Source: Curtobacterium salicis | GTDB taxonomy: Bacteria > Actinomycetota > Actinomycetes > Actinomycetales > Microbacteriaceae | Length of the DNA: 64,000 bases | Assembly (NCBI RefSeq): GCF_011759505.1 | Contig: NZ_JAAOYO010000002.1 | Span: 620,001-684,000, forward strand | Direction: 5' to 3' | Shown here: positions 33,848 to 42,741 of the stretch, in pieces | How the letters are laid out: each line of letters opens with the position of its first letter | Position numbering within the stretch: the first letter of the stretch is position 1 | Notes under the pieces: generated by a model | Told to the model about the DNA's origin: nothing | Databases searched by the model: none | What the model saw: only the letters and a program-made list of their open reading frames with translations | Translations under genes and position numbers: made by a program

Positions 33848-35146
33848 ATGTCTCGCCCAACCAGCGTCATCGACAACCCCCTCGTCCGGCAGGCCCCGAT
33901 CAGCGGCCTGCTGGCCCTCGGCGCGCTGCTGACCCTGACGCTGCCGACGCTCGAGGTCAGCGACACCCCGATGTTCCTCGCCAGCCTCGTCGCGACGGCG
34001 GTCGCGACGATCCTGGCCGTGTTCGCACTGCAGTTCCCCCGTGCGGTGTCCCTCATCCCGATCCTGTTGGCCGTCGACTTCGTGTCCCTCGCCCTCTTCC
34101 GCACCGGCACCGGTGCCGGGGCATCGGTGTTCACCTCGCTCGTGGTGCTGCCCGTCGTGTGGTGGGCCTCCCTCGACGGCCGACGCACGATCGTCTACGC
34201 GGTCCTCGGCGTGACGCTCGTGATCCTGGCGCCCTACGTCCTGCAGCCCGGCAACACACCGCGCGCGAGCGAGCTCGTCCGCCTCGGCATCACCGTCGTC
34301 GTGTTCGGCACCGTCGCCGTCATCGTCCACGAGCTCTCCCGCCGGGCCCGTCGCTCGGTGCGCTCCGCCCAGGCACGCGAGGACCGGATCCGCGAGGAGA
34401 TCAGCCGCGCCGCCGACGTCCAGCGCTCCCTGCTGCCCACCTCGAGCGACGGCCTCGGCGACAGCGTCACCGTCGCCGGTGTCTGCATGCCGGCGAAGAG
34501 CGTCGGCGGCGACTTCTTCGACTGGTACCGCACCGAGAACGGCATCGCCGTCGGGCTCGGGGACGTGATGGGCAAGGGCGTCGGCGCCGGACTCATCGCC
34601 GCCGCGGTCCGCGCCACGATCCGGAGCGCCCGCACGGTGGACGACGCCTCCGAGGCCCTGCGCCGCGCCTCCGACGGCCTCGCCGCCGAGGGAGCCGGTA
34701 CCGACGTCACCTTCACCACCCTGTTCCACGCCCGCATCGACGACGACGGGTCGCTGCAGTGGGCGGACGCCGGGCACGGGCTGAGCTTCATCCTCCGTGC
34801 TGCCGGCGGGGTGGAGCGCTTGCGCTCGGTCGACCTGCCGCTGGGGATGGGCCTCCGGGACGAGTGGGCGACGACGACCGGCACCCTCGAGCCGGGCGAC
34901 CTGCTCATCTCGTTCAGCGACGGGGTGCTCGACCTGTTCGGCGGGCGCGACGACGCCGTCGACTCGGTCGCCGAGCTCGCACGGGCCGATCGGACGCCGG
35001 CGGCGCTCATCGCGGCCCTCACCGCGCGGGCGGCCGAGGTGCCGCACGACGATGACGTGACCGTCATCGCGATCCGCCGCGAGGCCGCCCCCGCCGAGGC
35101 CACCGAGGTCGCGGCCGCGCCACTCTCCCGGTCCCGCGCCGCCTGA
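33848..35146 (+). CDS. Membrane PP2C-family (SpoIIE/RsbU-type) serine phosphatase
   Basis: 432 residues. About five N-terminal membrane helices, a short helical linker (RRARRSVRSAQAREDRIREEISRAADVQRSLLP), then the SpoIIE-type phosphatase. Its metal-binding Asp residues are seen in GGDFFDWYR, GLGDVMGKGVGAG, LQWADAGHG, LLISFSDGVLDL and PHDDDVTVIAI. RsbU-like phosphatases act on anti-anti-sigma proteins in partner-switching pathways; no partner gene is in the window. A TAGCCT -10 box ends 9 nt before the ATG. Confidence 0.9.
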   Translation: MSRPTSVIDNPLVRQAPISGLLALGALLTLTLPTLEVSDTPMFLASLVATAVATILAVFALQFPRAVSLIPILLAVDFVSLALFRTGTGAGASVFTSLVVLPVVWWASLDGRRTIVYAVLGVTLVILAPYVLQPGNTPRASELVRLGITVVVFGTVAVIVHELSRRARRSVRSAQAREDRIREEISRAADVQRSLLPTSSDGLGDSVTVAGVCMPAKSVGGDFFDWYRTENGIAVGLGDVMGKGVGAGLIAAAVRATIRSARTVDDASEALRRASDGLAAEGAGTDVTFTTLFHARIDDDGSLQWADAGHGLSFILRAAGGVERLRSVDLPLGMGLRDEWATTTGTLEPGDLLISFSDGVLDLFGGRDDAVDSVAELARADRTPAALIAALTARAAEVPHDDDVTVIAIRREAAPAEATEVAAAPLSRSRAA

Positions 35147-35276
35147 GGGGCGGCGGGCCGGGTCCGCTCGTCCGCTCGCCGAGGCTCGCGCTCAGCGACA
35201 GCGCACGTACCGGCGCATGCGAGCGCTGTCGCCCAGCGCGAGCCGCGGCCACGCCCGCCCGCGCCGGGCCGCGCGC

Positions 35277-35972
35277 CTACGCGGACCAGTCCGGCCGGAC
35301 GAAACCGCTCTCGTACGCGAACACCACGGCCTGCACCCGGCTCGCGGCCCCGACCTTGCCGAGCACGCTGCTGATGTGGGTCTTCACGGTGGCCTCGCTG
35401 ATCCACAGGTCCTTCGCGATCTGCGCGTTGCTGGCGCCGCGGACCAGGGCGGTGAGGACCTCCCGCTCGCGGGCGCTCAAGGACGCCAGCACCGGGGCGT
35501 GTTCGGCCGGCGGCTCGGGGGCAGTCGAACCGGCGGCGGCGCCGGACCGCACTCCGAGCAACCGGTTCTCGAGCAGCGCGCGGGTCATCGACGGCGCGAT
35601 GAGGGTGTCGCCCGTGTGCGCCGCGCGGACCCCGGCGGCGATCAGGTCCGGGCCGGCGTCCTTGAGCAGGAACCCGAGCGCTCCGGCCTGCACGGCGTCG
35701 AGCAGGTACTCCTCGTCGTCGAAGGTCGTGAGGATGACGACCGCCCCCGCGGTGCCGGCGGACACGATCGACCGGGTGGCCGAGATGCCGTCGAGCACGG
35801 GCATCCGGACGTCCATCAGCACGACGTCGGGGCGGAGGTCGGCGCACACGGCGATCGCCTCGGCCCCGTTCGGAGCCTGGCCGACGACGGTCAGGTCGGG
35901 TTCGGCGTCGACCATCATGCCGAGACCGGTGCGGACCACGGCCTGGTCGTCGACGATCACCACGCGGATCAC
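35277..35972 (-). CDS. NarL/LuxR-type response regulator
   Basis: 231 residues. The receiver domain has acidic D8/D9, phospho-acceptor Asp54 in VLMDVRMP, a Thr in ILTTFD and Lys in FLLKDAGPD. The C-terminal LuxR HTH has LSAREREVLTALVRGASNAQIAKDLWISEATVKTHISSVLGKVGAASRVQAVVFAYE. GTG start overlaps the stop of the kinase gene (GTGA). Output of the adjacent kinase; target genes unknown. Confidence 0.93.
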   Translation of the reverse strand: MIRVVIVDDQAVVRTGLGMMVDAEPDLTVVGQAPNGAEAIAVCADLRPDVVLMDVRMPVLDGISATRSIVSAGTAGAVVILTTFDDEEYLLDAVQAGALGFLLKDAGPDLIAAGVRAAHTGDTLIAPSMTRALLENRLLGVRSGAAAGSTAPEPPAEHAPVLASLSAREREVLTALVRGASNAQIAKDLWISEATVKTHISSVLGKVGAASRVQAVVFAYESGFVRPDWSA

Positions 35973-37312
35973 GAGGCGACCGCCCGCTGACCGGCAGCAG
36001 CAGGAGGAGCAGGAACAGGAGCAGCCGCCACCGGACCGACCGCACCCGCCGACCCCGCACCCGCCGACCCCGCGACGGACCGCGGCCTGCCCGCGGTCGG
36101 GACACGTGCCTCCCGGGGCGCCTCGAGCGTGACGCGCCAGCCGCCGCCCTCGGCCGGACCCGCGTCCAGGACACCACCGATGGAGGCAGCGCGCTCCCGC
36201 ATCCCCCGGATCCCGGCGCCACCGGCGGCCAGTTCCGGCACGCGCGGGCTGCCGCCGGAGCCGCCGTCGTCCAGGACCTCGAGTCGGATGCGGTCCGGCG
36301 ACGCGGCCAGGCTGATCCGCACCGCGGAGCCGTCGGAGTGCACGAGGGTGTTGGTCAGGGCCTCCTGGCAGACGCGGAGGACGGCGAAGTCCTGCATCAC
36401 GCCCAGGGTCTCGGGCACCCGCAGGTCGGCGTCCACCCGGACACCGGTGGCGCGGACGCGGTCGACGGCGTCCTCGAGGGCACCCCGCAGGGACACCGGG
36501 GCGTCGGTCGTGCCGCCGTCCCCACCCGCACGGAGCACCCGGACGACCTTCCGCATCTCGGACAGCGCCTGCTGCCCGGTGCCGGCGACCCACGAGGCGT
36601 ACTCGGCGAACTCGGCCTGGTCCGCGACGCCGACCCGCACCAGGGCCTGCGAGCGGACGACGATGGCGGCCATGTGGTGCGCGACGACGTCGTGGACCTC
36701 GCGCGCGACGGCGGTGCGTTCCTCGGACGCGATGCGGGCCTGGTCGGACTCCCGCAGGCGGACGAGTTCCTCGTTGCGTCGCTGCAGCACGAGCTCGGAC
36801 CGACGGCGGCGGGCGGTGGCTCGGCCGAGGAACGCGCATGCCACGAGCAGGATCCCCATCAGGACGATCGTCGACCAGTCCGCGTCCGTCGACCACATGC
36901 GCCAGGCGCGGAGGGCGTACGGCCAGTCGCCGATCGGGACGTCGCGGAGCGGCAGGAACATCGCCAGGAACGTCGGCACGGCGACGACCGCCAGCACGGC
37001 GAGCACCCGGCGCCCGCCCGCACACGCCAGGTAGACGGCGATGACGAGCGGGATGAGCCGCACGGTCAGCACGTCGAACGTCCACCAGGGCCACGCCACG
37101 ACGACCCCGACCGCCACGAGCAGCGGGTACGGCAGCCGCTGGCCGACGACGATGCAGAGGGAGACGAGGGCCGCGGTCACCCGGTAGTCGTCGAGTCGCG
37201 TCGGGTACCAACCGGCGCGGTGCAGCCCCTCCATCGCGAGCAGCGCAGCCCCGAGGAACGCCACCCCGGCCAGGGCGGACCGCGCCCACGGCGGGATCGG
37301 GAGAGGACGCAT
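35969..37312 (-). CDS. NarL-family sensor histidine kinase
   Basis: 447 residues. About five N-terminal membrane helices (1-165), a dimerisation helix with phospho-acceptor His207 in AREVHDVVAHHMAAIVVRSQ (HisKA_3), and an HATPase domain with CQEALTNTLVHS (N-box), LEVLDDGGSG (G1) and GGAGIRGMRERAASIGG (G2). A low-complexity Ala/Gly/Pro tail ends the protein. A TAGCCT -10 box lies exactly 6 nt before the ATG, so the operon mRNA is probably leaderless. Signal unknown. Confidence 0.93.
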   Translation of the reverse strand: MRPLPIPPWARSALAGVAFLGAALLAMEGLHRAGWYPTRLDDYRVTAALVSLCIVVGQRLPYPLLVAVGVVVAWPWWTFDVLTVRLIPLVIAVYLACAGGRRVLAVLAVVAVPTFLAMFLPLRDVPIGDWPYALRAWRMWSTDADWSTIVLMGILLVACAFLGRATARRRRSELVLQRRNEELVRLRESDQARIASEERTAVAREVHDVVAHHMAAIVVRSQALVRVGVADQAEFAEYASWVAGTGQQALSEMRKVVRVLRAGGDGGTTDAPVSLRGALEDAVDRVRATGVRVDADLRVPETLGVMQDFAVLRVCQEALTNTLVHSDGSAVRISLAASPDRIRLEVLDDGGSGGSPRVPELAAGGAGIRGMRERAASIGGVLDAGPAEGGGWRVTLEAPREARVPTAGRPRSVAGSAGAGSAGAVGPVAAAPVPAPPAAAGQRAVAS

Positions 37313-37390
37313 GGCGTGAGGCTAGCCGCCCGAGGCTGCTCCGCGCCTCCCCCGAAGGACGGAGGGGTCGCGTCCCGACGATCAGTCGAA

Positions 37391-37434
37391 CGGACGGGAG
37401 GCGCACCACCTTCCGCCGATGCGCCTCCCGTCCG
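37391..37434. repeat. Dispersed palindromic element (perfect 15-bp arms)
   Basis: CGGACGGGAGGCGCA (37391-37405) pairs perfectly with TGCGCCTCCCGTCCG (37420-37434). It lies between two divergently transcribed genes, so a terminator role is unlikely for at least this copy. It shares CGGACGGGAGGC with the 47085 element. Confidence 0.75.
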
Positions 37435-37523
37435 CCTCGTCAGAGGCTGGTACCTGCCGCAGTGAGCGGTCTGCCGCAGTCCGCGGCAGCGCCGCAGAAC
37501 GCGGCCGTCGAACGGAGCACGTG

Positions 37524-37874
37524 ATGCAGAAGAAGACCGCTGTCACCCTGGCCACGCTGGCCCTCGTCCTGGCCATCGCCGGGACGGGCGTCGCGGCGGC
37601 GACCGTCGCGAGTCCGGACGCCTCCTCGGACGTGGTGCGTCCTTCGGGCGCGTCGGCCGTCGTGCAGACCACGGTCGCGACCTCGGACGACGACGGCTGG
37701 CCGGGGCAGCTGCCGGACGCGGACCGCTTCCGGACGCTCTCGCAGTCCGACCAGCGTGCGGTGCTCCGGCGGGTCGACCGGCTGCTCGGGGACCTCAGCG
37801 GTTCCCGGGCCAGCGAGGGGCTCGTCGCGCAGCTCAGCACGTACCGGGGTGAGCTGGCGCGCCTCCGGGAGTAG
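37524..37874 (+). CDS. Small secreted protein of unknown function
   Basis: 116 residues. Signal peptide or N-terminal anchor (KKTAVTLATLALVLAIAGTGVAAATVA), a Ser/Ala/Val linker, then about 60 residues of helical, charged sequence (DADRFRTLSQSDQRAVLRRVDRLLGDLSG). No known domain. The start is ATG 37524; GTG at 37521 is also possible. It is followed 53 nt later by a lipoprotein gene on the same strand. Confidence 0.7.
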   Translation: MQKKTAVTLATLALVLAIAGTGVAAATVASPDASSDVVRPSGASAVVQTTVATSDDDGWPGQLPDADRFRTLSQSDQRAVLRRVDRLLGDLSGSRASEGLVAQLSTYRGELARLRE

Positions 37875-37927
37875 GGCGAGGCTCGGCGGACCTGGACGAC
37901 GGCGGGTGCGTGCAGCACACTGACGGC

Positions 37928-38356
37928 ATGGGGTGGGGGAAGACAGCGCTGGCGATCGGGATCGTGTGCACGCTCGGGGGCGGCCTCGCCGGGTGCGCGA
38001 CGACGGCCGGGCAGTGTGTCGACTACGTCTCACTCACCCCGGCGGAGCAGGCGCACGAAGCGTCCCTCGTCGTCGATGCCGACGTCCGGCCGACGGACCG
38101 CACGGTCGAGGTGGCCGGCCGGTACCGCGTGTACGAGGCCACGGTCACCGACGTCCGGAAGGGCCGGACCCGCGACGACCGGATCGACGTGATCGCCACC
38201 TCCGACCAGTGCACCACGAGCGGCGAGCCGGTCGAGTACGTCGACGGCGACCCGCTCGCCGAGCCCGGCAGCTACCGCCTGTACCTGACGCGGGTCCGGG
38301 GCGGAGGCCCGTGGCAGCTCGTCGTCCCCGGTGCCGCCGAGCGCCTCCCGGCCTAG
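37928..38356 (+). CDS. Lipoprotein of unknown function
   Basis: 142 residues. Lipoprotein signal peptide with lipobox LAGC (Cys about 23), then a beta-rich domain: QCVDYVSLTPAEQAHEASLVVDADV, VYEATVTDVRKG, and a C-terminal GSYRLYLTR strand. This layout resembles small OB-fold-like extracellular domains in which a value such as VVDADV is followed by VxxVxKG. A second Cys pair (QCVDY and QCTTSG) may form a disulphide. Its role is unknown. Confidence 0.75.
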   Translation: MGWGKTALAIGIVCTLGGGLAGCATTAGQCVDYVSLTPAEQAHEASLVVDADVRPTDRTVEVAGRYRVYEATVTDVRKGRTRDDRIDVIATSDQCTTSGEPVEYVDGDPLAEPGSYRLYLTRVRGGGPWQLVVPGAAERLPA

Positions 38357-38412
38357 CCGCGGCGGCCGCGGCCGCGCGCCGGCCGCCGGCGGCCCGCACC
38401 GAGGCTCGGCCC

Positions 38413-38454
38413 GGCGGACACTCTGCGGCTGCCGGCGGGCGCGATGTGTCCGCC
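38413..38454. terminator. Shared terminator hairpin between convergent genes
   Basis: GGCGGACAC (38413-38421) pairs with GTGTCCGCC (38446-38454). It lies between the ends of the lipoprotein gene and kup. Confidence 0.5.
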
Positions 38455-38503
38455 CAACCGAGTCTCGGCGAGCGGCGCAGCCGGCGCCGGCGCGCAGCGC
38501 GCG

Positions 38504-40534
38504 TCAGACCTCGACGTCGCTGCCCATCGTCACCGTGCGGCGGAGCGGCAGCCCGAACCGCGCGGCCGGGTCGGCAGCGTTGTGCGCCATCGCCACGAAC
38601 AGCTTCCGCCGCCACGACACCATGCCGCCCTTGCCCGCACCGGTCCGGAGTGCGCCGCGTGAGATGAAGTACGACGCCTTCGACATGTCCTCCTGCGACA
38701 GGTCGATCACGCCTCCGGCACACGCGGCACGCATCGCGGCGGGCAGGTCCTGGTCGTCGGAGAACCCGAACGTGATCGTGATGTGGTCGATGCCGTCGTC
38801 GTCGTAGCCGAGCTCGTCGCGACGGAAGGCCTCTTCCAGCGCCACGTGCGGCACGTTGGCGGTGAGGACGGACACGATGATGACCCGCTGGTGGACGACG
38901 CCGTTGTGCTCGACGTTCGCCCGGAGTGCGAGCGGGGTCGTCTCCTTGTTCGGGTGCGGGAACACCGCGATGCCCGGCACGCGCGGGATGTGGTCGGCGT
39001 TCACGGTCTCGATGAACTCGGCGAGGGACCCCTCGCGCTTCCGACGCTCGATCTGCACGAGCTGCCGACCGCGGTGCCACGTCGTCATCAGGGTGATCAC
39101 GGCGAGGGCGATGAGCAGCGGGACCCAGCCGCCGTGCAGGACCTTGGACAGGTTGCCGGCGAGGAACGTCAGCTCGAGGCCGCCGAACACCACGGCGACG
39201 GTGACGAGCTTCCAGGTCGCCCAGCGCCAGAGCGGCTTGACGACGACGAGCAGCAGCAGGGTGTCGACGACCAGGGCACCGGTGACGGAGACGCCGTACG
39301 CGGTGGCGAGTGCGGCCGAGGACCGGAACGCCAGCATGATCGCCATGACGCCGATGAAGAGCAGCAGGTTGACGGCCGGCAGGTAGACCTGGCCGCCCTC
39401 GCGCTTCGACGTCTGGCGGATGGTCAGCGGCGGCAGGAGCCCGAGCTGCACGGCCTGGCGGGTCAGCGAGAACGCCCCGGAGATGACGGCCTGGCTGGCG
39501 ATCACGGTCGCCGCGGTCGCCAGGATCACCACGGGCAGCTGCGCCCAGTTCGGGAACAGCAGGAAGAACGGGTCCTTCGTGGCGGTCGGGTCCTCGAGCA
39601 CCAGGGCTGCCTGGCCCAGGTAGTTGCAGACGAGCGCGGGGAACACCACGAAGAACCAGGCGCGGAGGATCGGCATCCGCCCGAAGTGGCCCATGTCGGC
39701 GTAGAGCGCCTCGGCTCCGGTGATCGCGAGGACGACGGCGCCCATCGCGATGAACGTGATGAACGGGTGCGCGAACAGGAACGCGATCGCCCATGTCGGG
39801 GACAGGCCCTGCAGGACGCCGGGGTGCTCGACGATGCGCGGGATGCCGGCGACCGCGATGACGATGAACCAGATCATCATCACCGGCCCGAACGAGGCGC
39901 CGACCTTCGCGGTGCCGAAGCGCTGCACGATGAACAGGCCGATGAGGATCACGGCGGCGATCGGCACGATGAGGTGCTCGACGGACGGTGCTGCGGTGCC
40001 CAGACCCTCGACCGCGGACAACACCGACACCGCCGGGGTGATCACGGAGTCGCCGTAGAACAGGGAGACGCCGACGATGCCGATGACCAGGAACACCGTG
40101 GTGCCGCCGGGTCGGTTGGCGTGCAGGCGTCGGGCGAGTGCGGCGAGCGCCATCACCCCGCCCTCACCGTGGTTGTCGACGCGCATGAGCACGAGCACGT
40201 ACTTGATCGACACGACGATGGTGATCGACCAGAAGAGCAGCGAGATGACGCCGTAGACGTCCTCGGGGACGGGTCGGACGATGCCGCCGTCCACGGAGAA
40301 CACCGTGCGCATCGAGTAGAGCGGGCTGGTGCCGATGTCGCCGAACACGACGCCGAGCGCCGCGAGGGCCAGGCCCGCCTTGCCACGGTGCCCAGCGGCC
40401 TCCCGGGTGCCGGGGCGCTGCGAGGCCTTCGCGGGGTGCGTGGCGTCGTCGCCGGGGCCGGCGTCACCGGGCTGGGAGTCGTGCCCACCCGAGGGGTGGT
40501 CTGACGACTGCGACGAGGCGCGGGTCTCGGTCAC
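38504..40534 (-). CDS. kup: Kup-type potassium uptake transporter
   Basis: 676 residues from GTG with GGAGAG upstream. About 12 membrane helices follow a 50-residue polar N-terminus. The conserved KUP opening is intact (GLALAALGVVFGDIGTSPLYSMRTVFS), as are LFYGDSVITPAVSVLSAVEGL, ITGAEALYADMGHFG, the NYLGQAALVLE segment and QAVISGAFSLTRQAVQLG. The C-terminal cytoplasmic part has the normal length. It imports K+ by proton symport. It is monocistronic. Confidence 0.95.
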   Translation of the reverse strand: MTETRASSQSSDHPSGGHDSQPGDAGPGDDATHPAKASQRPGTREAAGHRGKAGLALAALGVVFGDIGTSPLYSMRTVFSVDGGIVRPVPEDVYGVISLLFWSITIVVSIKYVLVLMRVDNHGEGGVMALAALARRLHANRPGGTTVFLVIGIVGVSLFYGDSVITPAVSVLSAVEGLGTAAPSVEHLIVPIAAVILIGLFIVQRFGTAKVGASFGPVMMIWFIVIAVAGIPRIVEHPGVLQGLSPTWAIAFLFAHPFITFIAMGAVVLAITGAEALYADMGHFGRMPILRAWFFVVFPALVCNYLGQAALVLEDPTATKDPFFLLFPNWAQLPVVILATAATVIASQAVISGAFSLTRQAVQLGLLPPLTIRQTSKREGGQVYLPAVNLLLFIGVMAIMLAFRSSAALATAYGVSVTGALVVDTLLLLVVVKPLWRWATWKLVTVAVVFGGLELTFLAGNLSKVLHGGWVPLLIALAVITLMTTWHRGRQLVQIERRKREGSLAEFIETVNADHIPRVPGIAVFPHPNKETTPLALRANVEHNGVVHQRVIIVSVLTANVPHVALEEAFRRDELGYDDDGIDHITITFGFSDDQDLPAAMRAACAGGVIDLSQEDMSKASYFISRGALRTGAGKGGMVSWRRKLFVAMAHNAADPAARFGLPLRRTVTMGSDVEV

Positions 40535-40639
40535 GGTGGTGCTCTCCAGTCCGGGCCGTGCGGACGACGGCCGCGCTCATCATGCACCCGCGGAGTGACA
40601 GCGGAGCACTTGGTAGCCGCTTGGCAGCGCCGAACGGCT

Positions 40640-41341
40640 CTACGTGCCGAGGTCCGGGACGGTCACGATCCGGTTCTGGTAGGCCCAGACGACGGCCTGC
40701 AGGCGGGACCGGACGCCGAGCTTCGGCAGCATGCGTGCCAGGTGTGACTTCACCGTGGAGACCTCGACGACGAGCTCCGCCGCGATCTCCTCGTTCGACA
40801 TCCCCTGTGCGAGCAGGAGGAGCACGTCGCGTTCGCGGGCGGTGAGGACGCCGTCGACGCGGTCGCCCGTGACGGGCTGCAGGCTCCGGCGGGAGGCGAA
40901 CTCGCGGAGCACCCGGCGGGTGAGCGCCTGGTCGAGGGTGCCGTTGCCGGCGGCGACCTGCCGCACGGCGCCGATGATGACGTCCGGTTCGGCGTCCTTG
41001 AGGAGGAACCCGGACGCCCCGGCCTCGAGGGCACCGAACACCAGGTCGTCCATGTCGAACGTGGTGAGCATGAGCGTCGGCACGGCCGGGTCGGCGTCGG
41101 GTCGGCAGAGTTCGCGGGCGACCTCGATGCCGTTCCGGACCGGCATCCGGATGTCGAGGACCGCCACGTCCGGCCGCGTGCTCCGGGCGAGCTCCAGGGC
41201 CTGGCCGCCGTCGGCCGCGACGGCGACGACCTCGATGTCGGGTTCCGCGTCGAGCAGGGCGGAGACGCCGGCGCGGACGAGGGGCTGGTCGTCGGCGACC
41301 AAGACGCGGATGGTGCGGCCGTCGGACGTCGTGTCGGTCAT
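40640..41341 (-). CDS. NarL/LuxR-type response regulator (second system)
   Basis: 233 residues. Receiver with D17/D18 acidic pair, Asp63 in VLDIRMPVRNG, TTFD and FLLKDAEPD. HTH with LTARERDVLLLLAQGMSNEEIAAELVVEVSTVKSHLARMLPKLGVRSRLQAVVWAYQN. ATG overlaps the stop of the kinase gene. It is a close paralogue in layout of the 35277 regulator, but linked to a CAAX-type protease rather than standing as a pair. Confidence 0.93.
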   Translation of the reverse strand: MTDTTSDGRTIRVLVADDQPLVRAGVSALLDAEPDIEVVAVAADGGQALELARSTRPDVAVLDIRMPVRNGIEVARELCRPDADPAVPTLMLTTFDMDDLVFGALEAGASGFLLKDAEPDVIIGAVRQVAAGNGTLDQALTRRVLREFASRRSLQPVTGDRVDGVLTARERDVLLLLAQGMSNEEIAAELVVEVSTVKSHLARMLPKLGVRSRLQAVVWAYQNRIVTVPDLGT

Positions 41342-42741
41342 CGGGGGCCTTCCGTGGCGTCGGTCGCGGACGAGGTCGCCGTGTCCGCGGCCGCGGTGTC
41401 CGCGGTCGCGACGTGCGGGGCGGCGGTGGGGTGTGCCTCCCGGCCGAGACGCAGGCTGACGGACCAGCCGTCGGCGTCCGTCGGACCGACCTGGAGGCTC
41501 GCCCCCACCAGTTCTGCCCGCTCACGCATGCCACGCAGTCCGTTTCCCCCCGCGGGCGTGCTGCCGAGTGCGGGGACGGTGGCCGGCCCGTTCTCGACGC
41601 GGATGGCGAGGTGGTCGTCGGCGCGGTCGTCGACAGTGACGGTGCACGGCGATCCGGGGGCGTGCAGGGCGGCGTTGGCGAGGGCCTCCTGGACGGTGCG
41701 GTAGGCGGCGAGCTGGGCGAGCGGGCCGACACCGTCACCGAGCGGACGGGGTGCTCCGGCTGCTGGCAGGACCTCGAGTCGGACGTCGCTGCGGAACCGG
41801 GCCCGTTCGACCAGGTCGACGATCCCGGCGACGGTCTCCACCGCGCGCTCAGCGGGGCTGTCGTCGCGGAGCAGGCCGACCAGACGGCGGAGGTCCTCGA
41901 GGACGGCGGTGCTCTGCTCCCGGACCTGGCGGACCCCCTCGTGGGCGCGCTCGGGGTCGGTGTCGATCTGGCGGTCGATGACGGCGGACATCAGGGCGAT
42001 GCCGGACAGGTGGTGGGCGGCGATGTCGTGCAGCTCCCGGGCCATCGCGGCACGTTCGCGGGAGACGGCGGCGTCGATGCGGGCGTCCTCCTCCCGGTCG
42101 ACGGCGGTGGCCTCGGCGGTGCGGGCGGCGCGGACCTCGCGGCGGGACAGCACGACCAGGGTGATCAGGAGCGGCAGACCGACCGCACCGACGGCCTGCA
42201 GGACGCCCTGCCCGATCGAGCCGGTCAGGCCCTGGACGAAGTCGGCGCGGAAGCCGCCCGCGTTCAGCCCCCACAACACCGCTCCCCCGGTGACGACCAG
42301 GAGGGACGCTGCGGCGAGCGCCGGCCACAGCCGCACGAGCGGGACCCGCAGGGCGGCGAGGACCACGGCGACGACGACCGGCAGCGTGGTGAGGCCGAAG
42401 AGGTCCGCCGACCGGGTCGCGAGGACGGCCACGAGCACCGGGATCGCCGCCGCGGTGACGAGCATGGTCTGCGGCGCTCGTTGGGCCAGGAGCAGCGCGG
42501 CGGACTGGGCGGCGAGGCCGAGCGACAGGACCGTCCACGCGGTGCTGGCGACGGCGGGGTAGTGCGCGGCGGGGCCGACGGTGTCCGGGTCGGCGGCGTC
42601 GAGCGGCGGCAGCGCGAGCATCAGCCCGAGCGCGACCACGAACGTGCCGAGGGCGACGATCCCGACCGTGCGGCGGCGGCCGGCGCGCGCGGGTGCCGGC
42701 GCGGACGCGGGCGCACTCCGGCGCGGCTCAGCGGTTGCCAT
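41338..42741 (-). CDS. NarL-family sensor histidine kinase (second system)
   Basis: 467 residues. About six N-terminal membrane helices, HisKA_3 with His238 in MARELHDIAAHHLSGIALMSA, and an HATPase with VQEALANAALHAPG and GGNGLRGMRERAELVGAS. A TAGGAT box sits exactly 6 nt before its ATG, but the ATG also lies 14 nt inside the upstream protease gene, so both an internal promoter and coupling are possible. The Ala/Thr-rich C-terminal tail is unstructured. Confidence 0.92.
   Translation of the reverse strand: MATAEPRRSAPASAPAPARAGRRRTVGIVALGTFVVALGLMLALPPLDAADPDTVGPAAHYPAVASTAWTVLSLGLAAQSAALLLAQRAPQTMLVTAAAIPVLVAVLATRSADLFGLTTLPVVVAVVLAALRVPLVRLWPALAAASLLVVTGGAVLWGLNAGGFRADFVQGLTGSIGQGVLQAVGAVGLPLLITLVVLSRREVRAARTAEATAVDREEDARIDAAVSRERAAMARELHDIAAHHLSGIALMSAVIDRQIDTDPERAHEGVRQVREQSTAVLEDLRRLVGLLRDDSPAERAVETVAGIVDLVERARFRSDVRLEVLPAAGAPRPLGDGVGPLAQLAAYRTVQEALANAALHAPGSPCTVTVDDRADDHLAIRVENGPATVPALGSTPAGGNGLRGMRERAELVGASLQVGPTDADGWSVSLRLGREAHPTAAPHVATADTAAADTATSSATDATEGPR

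Noticed and set aside
38783..40504. Plus-strand frame opposite kup
   Set aside because: Composition of His/Asp/Gln/Arg without domains; kup is complete on the other strand.
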